From Thermaerobacter marianensis (GTDB lineage Bacteria > Bacillota > Sulfobacillia > DYIH01), in the NCBI GenBank assembly GCA_020723785.1, contig DYIH01000123.1:1-5429 (forward strand): DNA of 5,429 nt. Direction: 5' to 3'. Below are positions 2,812-5,429 of this stretch, one piece after another; position 1 is the first letter of the stretch, and the number at the start of each line of letters is the position of its first letter. The notes below the pieces were generated by a model. The model had not been told where the DNA came from, ran no database searches, and was given only the letters and a program-made list of their open reading frames with translations. Position numbers and translations under genes: made by a program.

Positions 2812-5429
2812 ATGACCGGAAAAGGATCTGGCAATATGGTCCTAGCTCTCCTCGGCGCCGCCCTGTTGCTCCTCTCGCTCTTGGGCCTGATCCTCTTCCG
2901 CGACGGCGAGGTGCGGGCGACGTCCCAGTCCTGGGTCCTCGGAACCAAGGAGGACTTCGACACCGGTACGCTCAGCAACGTCACCACCTATGTGGATTAC
3001 CTGGAGCTAACCCGGTCCACGGCTTTCTCCTCCACGACCACCCCGTCCGGCACCTACGACCTGCGCGGCGTGGCCATGCTCTCCGACCTGGACGCCTGGG
3101 CGGTGGGCACAGGCGGCAAGATCATCCGCTGGAACGGCGCCAGCTGGAACTCGGTCAGCAGCCCCACCAGCGCCAATCTATACGGCATAGCGATGACTTC
3201 CAGCAGCAGCGGCTGGGCGGTGGGCCAAAACCGCATCATCCGCTATTCCGGCGGCTCCTGGTCCGACTACGGGTCGAGCCCGACAGGCGCCACCCTCTAC
3301 GCCATCGACATGGTTTCCGCCAGCGACGGCTGGGCCGTCGGGGCGAAGAACAACGGCAACATCATCCGCTGGAACGGCTCCTCCTGGTTGAAGGTGAGCA
3401 GCCCCACCAGCAACACCCTGTACGGCCTGGACATGCTGAGCGGCGTGGACGGTTGGGCGGTGGGCCAAGGCGGCAAGATCATCCGCTGGAGCGGCTCCCA
3501 GTGGTCGTCGGTGACCAGCCCGACCGGCAACGACCTGCACGCCGTCTCCATGGCCACGGGGACGCGCGGGTGGGCGGTGGGGGCCAAGGGCACCATCATC
3601 ACCTGGAACGGCTCATCGTGGTCGAAGGTGGGCAGCCCGAAGAACCCGGTCGACGGCAACGCCAACGTCAACCTGTGGGCGGTGCGCGCCGTCTCGGAGA
3701 CGGAGGCCTGGGCGGCCGGTTATGATTCCGGCACATCCTCGGCCATTGTCCTCAAGTGGAACGGTTCCCAGTGGTCGCGCGTCTCGCCGGACCCGGCATC
3801 CAGCACGCTGTACGCCGTCGCCATGGAGAGCAGCGGGGCGGCCGGCCTCTTCGCCGGCGCCGGGCGCACGGCGCTCAAGTACGGGGGCTTCCTCTACCCC
3901 GGTACGGCCACATACACCTTTGACGCCGGCCAGGCGGTCAACTGGGGCAGCCACACCTATACCGCCGGCACCCAGTCGGGCGTGACCTCCGTGAGCTTCC
4001 GCTTCGCCACCTCCAACGACGGTGCCGCCTGGTCCGGCTGGTACTCCTCACCCAACGGCCTCTCCAGTCGATATCTCAAGCAGGAGATAACGCTGTCGAC
4101 CACCGACTGGACCAAGTCGCCGCGGCTCTATATCACCAGCGTTGCCTTCACCACGCCGTCGGCCGACACCGGTCCCAACTGGATCCCCAAGGCCGGGCCC
4201 CACGACGTCAAGACATGGGTATACAGCAACAAGGTCCTGGTGCTGTTCACGCCGGCCGCCAACAAGACCTACACGGTCTACAAGCACGCCTACGAGCAGG
4301 ACCGCACCGCGGTGGCGGTCGGCACGGCCACGACGGGCGCCGACGGCAAAATCAGCAGCAGTTCACCGGCGGGGGCCTGGAGCGACAGCGACCCCTGGTT
4401 CCCCAACCGGCTGGTTTTCACCGACACCGCTGTGGAGAACTTCAAGGAGTATTATTACTACGTCACCGACGGGGCCTACACGGGCGACCTGCGGGACTAC
4501 ATCGTGGCCAGCGCCTTCCCGCCCACCCAGACGCGGCACGGCAACTTCACCCAGCACAACAATGCCTGCACCGCCTGCCACGGGCTGCACAGCTCCCCCA
4601 GCCGCACGCCGGGGCGCGGCAAGCTGTGGAAGGCGCCGACCGCCGTCGACCTGTGCCGCAGTTGCCACGACGGCAGCGGCAGCAAGTACGACGAGACCAA
4701 CGGCTGGGTGCGCGTCGGGCCGGACTGGAGCCAGTACACCACGGCGCTGGCCGGGCCGTTCGGCGGCGCGCTGGGCGGTGAGCTGGTCGCGGTGAACCCC
4801 ACGTCCGTCCACAGCATCGGCGCCGTAACCCTCTACCAGGCGCCGGGCAGCGGCGCGCCCACCTCCCCGCAGACCTGGCTCAACCAGTTGGCGTGCAGCT
4901 CGTGCCACGAGCCGCACAACAAGTTCCGCAACTACCGCATCCTGCGCGGCTCCATCCATTCCGGGAAGCACGTGCGGGTGCGCGCTTTCTCCGAGGTGAC
5001 GTGGTCGGCGCCGGACAGGGTCGACGCCGCCACCTATCAGGAATACATAGGCGGCATCAACGACTTCTGCGGCCAGTGCCACACCTACTTCAACAACGAC
5101 CAGCTCGGCATCGTGGACAAGACACCGGCTAATCCCTCGGTGGCCGCCAACGTCTACGGCAAGCACCGCCACCCCGTCGGCATCCCGCCGGCCATGTATA
5201 CGGCCATGGGCCAGCACTCGGTGGTGGTCGGCGTCTACGGCTACCCCTATCCCTTCGAGGACGCCGACCCGGCGCGCCGCCTGCTGCCGAACAACGACCT
5301 GCCCCTGGAGGGCACTTACACCGGCAATGACTATGACAAGAACATCATCGTCTGCCTGACCTGCCACATGGCCCACGGCACGGCCAGGACGGGGCAGAAG
5401 CAGGTGGCCTACCTGAACGGGACGGCCAA
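2812..5429 (+). CDS. Giant secreted multiheme c-type cytochrome with WAVG beta-propeller and fibronectin III-like domain (3' end beyond window)
   Basis: The 872 codons present have no stop. Residues 9-29 (MVLALLGAALLLLSLLGLIL) are a signal peptide or membrane anchor. Residues 42-70 (KEDFDTGTLSNV...) look like the first strand pair of a surface beta-sandwich. Residues 83-361 form seven repeats with a WAVG core, as in YCF48-like propellers. Residues 365-448 (FDAGQAVNWGS, VSFRFATSNDGAAWSGWY, YLKQEITLSTTD) read as the rest of the split sandwich. Residues about 452-552 (VLVLFTPAANKTYTVYK ... YYYYVTD) resemble a fibronectin III domain. Then come five haem-binding motifs: CTACH 586, CRSCH 615, CSSCH 695, CGQCH 753 and CLTCH 848, with additional His residues able to be distal ligands. 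The first two motifs resemble the doubled-CXXCH family. Haems would be attached outside the membrane by a cytochrome c maturation system. The likely role is electron transfer across or beyond the envelope, with the propeller and sandwich used for binding partners or surfaces. Haem number and terminal anchor are unknown because the gene continues. Third codon positions are strongly G/C, unlike the AT-richer leader. Confidence 0.93.
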   Translation, partial: MTGKGSGNMVLALLGAALLLLSLLGLILFRDGEVRATSQSWVLGTKEDFDTGTLSNVTTYVDYLELTRSTAFSSTTTPSGTYDLRGVAMLSDLDAWAVGTGGKIIRWNGASWNSVSSPTSANLYGIAMTSSSSGWAVGQNRIIRYSGGSWSDYGSSPTGATLYAIDMVSASDGWAVGAKNNGNIIRWNGSSWLKVSSPTSNTLYGLDMLSGVDGWAVGQGGKIIRWSGSQWSSVTSPTGNDLHAVSMATGTRGWAVGAKGTIITWNGSSWSKVGSPKNPVDGNANVNLWAVRAVSETEAWAAGYDSGTSSAIVLKWNGSQWSRVSPDPASSTLYAVAMESSGAAGLFAGAGRTALKYGGFLYPGTATYTFDAGQAVNWGSHTYTAGTQSGVTSVSFRFATSNDGAAWSGWYSSPNGLSSRYLKQEITLSTTDWTKSPRLYITSVAFTTPSADTGPNWIPKAGPHDVKTWVYSNKVLVLFTPAANKTYTVYKHAYEQDRTAVAVGTATTGADGKISSSSPAGAWSDSDPWFPNRLVFTDTAVENFKEYYYYVTDGAYTGDLRDYIVASAFPPTQTRHGNFTQHNNACTACHGLHSSPSRTPGRGKLWKAPTAVDLCRSCHDGSGSKYDETNGWVRVGPDWSQYTTALAGPFGGALGGELVAVNPTSVHSIGAVTLYQAPGSGAPTSPQTWLNQLACSSCHEPHNKFRNYRILRGSIHSGKHVRVRAFSEVTWSAPDRVDAATYQEYIGGINDFCGQCHTYFNNDQLGIVDKTPANPSVAANVYGKHRHPVGIPPAMYTAMGQHSVVVGVYGYPYPFEDADPARRLLPNNDLPLEGTYTGNDYDKNIIVCLTCHMAHGTARTGQKQVAYLNGTA
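3058..3894 (+). repeat. Seven tandem WAVG propeller blades inside the cytochrome gene
   Basis: Blades begin at residues 83, 122, 161, 202, 241, 287 and 332, with periods of 39 to 46 residues. The pattern is LYGI-M-S...GWAVG--G-IIRWNGSSW--VSSPT. Blades 1-5 keep WAVG, blade 6 has WAAG, and blade 7 is degenerate (GLFAGAGRTALKYGG). Seven blades is a normal number for a closed propeller. At DNA level, 22 bases at 3112-3133 and 3469-3490 (blades 1 and 4, spelling GGKIIRW) are identical, and blades 1-4 are more alike than 5-7, suggesting duplication of pieces within the gene. Confidence 0.85.
4567..5367 (+). other. Cluster of five CxxCH haem c attachment motifs
   Basis: The TGC-N6-TGC-CAC codon sets start at 4567, 4654, 4894, 5068 and 5353. 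Each supplies two Cys for thioether bonds and the proximal His. Spacing between motifs is 29, 80, 58 and 95 residues, much looser than in small tetraheme cytochromes. Each haem or pair therefore probably sits in its own subdomain. Nearby His residues (HGNFTQH before 586, GLH after 590, EPH after 699, KHRHP near 786, MAH after 852) are candidate distal ligands. Confidence 0.9.

Noticed and set aside
2805..3725. Plus-strand 306-codon frame overlapping the cytochrome
   Set aside because: It is a shifted frame of the WAVG repeats rich in Arg, Pro and His; the periodicity reflects the real repeats in the cytochrome frame.
4363..5376. Minus-strand reading frame of 337 codons inside the cytochrome gene
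   Set aside because: It is an open antisense frame caused by high GC; its product is Val/Ala/Arg-rich with no motif, while the sense strand holds the CxxCH sites.
1..5429. CRISPR array, tRNA or rRNA genes
   Set aside because: I saw no regularly spaced direct repeats, no tRNA-like TTCGANNC arm in a cloverleaf context, and no rRNA-like segments.

Overview
The window is GC-rich bacterial DNA with strong Shine-Dalgarno (SD) sites (GGGAGG, AGGTGA). It carries the start of a very large secreted multiheme c-type cytochrome, which suggests an anaerobe that moves electrons across or outside its envelope. The style (membrane-anchored TPR and propeller proteins, a giant modular cytochrome) recalls anaerobic Firmicutes, deep Actinobacteria or Deltaproteobacteria. 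The sequence alone does not settle the phylum.

Layout. (1) Bases 1-1050, minus strand: a likely two-gene operon. A promoter near 1021-1050 precedes a membrane-anchored protein with four TPRs (264-989). After an 18-base gap comes a second membrane-anchored protein that runs off the left edge. This second gene has a good SD and ATG, but an in-frame TGA at codon 11, just before its transmembrane helix. (2) Bases 1079-2246: a decayed IS3-family insertion sequence with recognisable ends and a candidate 3-bp ACT target duplication. orfA has an internal deletion and orfB a one-base frameshift, although the DD(35)E triad and a T TTT TTC slippery heptamer survive. A second IS-end-like sequence lies just outside the left end (1079-1098). 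(3) Bases 2247-2811: about 565 bases with no convincing gene. They hold a 14-bp palindrome, short direct repeats, a candidate promoter overlapped by an inverted repeat, and a leader in which one segment (GCTCACC) can pair either with an upstream copy of the SD or with the SD itself. (4) Bases 2812-5429, plus strand, open at the right edge: 872 codons of a multidomain cytochrome. It has a signal peptide or anchor, a seven-bladed WAVG beta-propeller apparently inserted into a split beta-sandwich, a fibronectin III-like domain, and five CxxCH haem sites with probably more beyond the window.

The minus-strand operon and the cytochrome are divergent and separated by the dead IS. All three non-IS genes encode extracytoplasmic or membrane-anchored proteins, so they may belong to one cytochrome production or electron-transfer locus; that link is inference. 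The most unusual items are the nested propeller-cytochrome architecture, the competing-helix leader in front of it, and the in-frame TGA in the left-edge gene.
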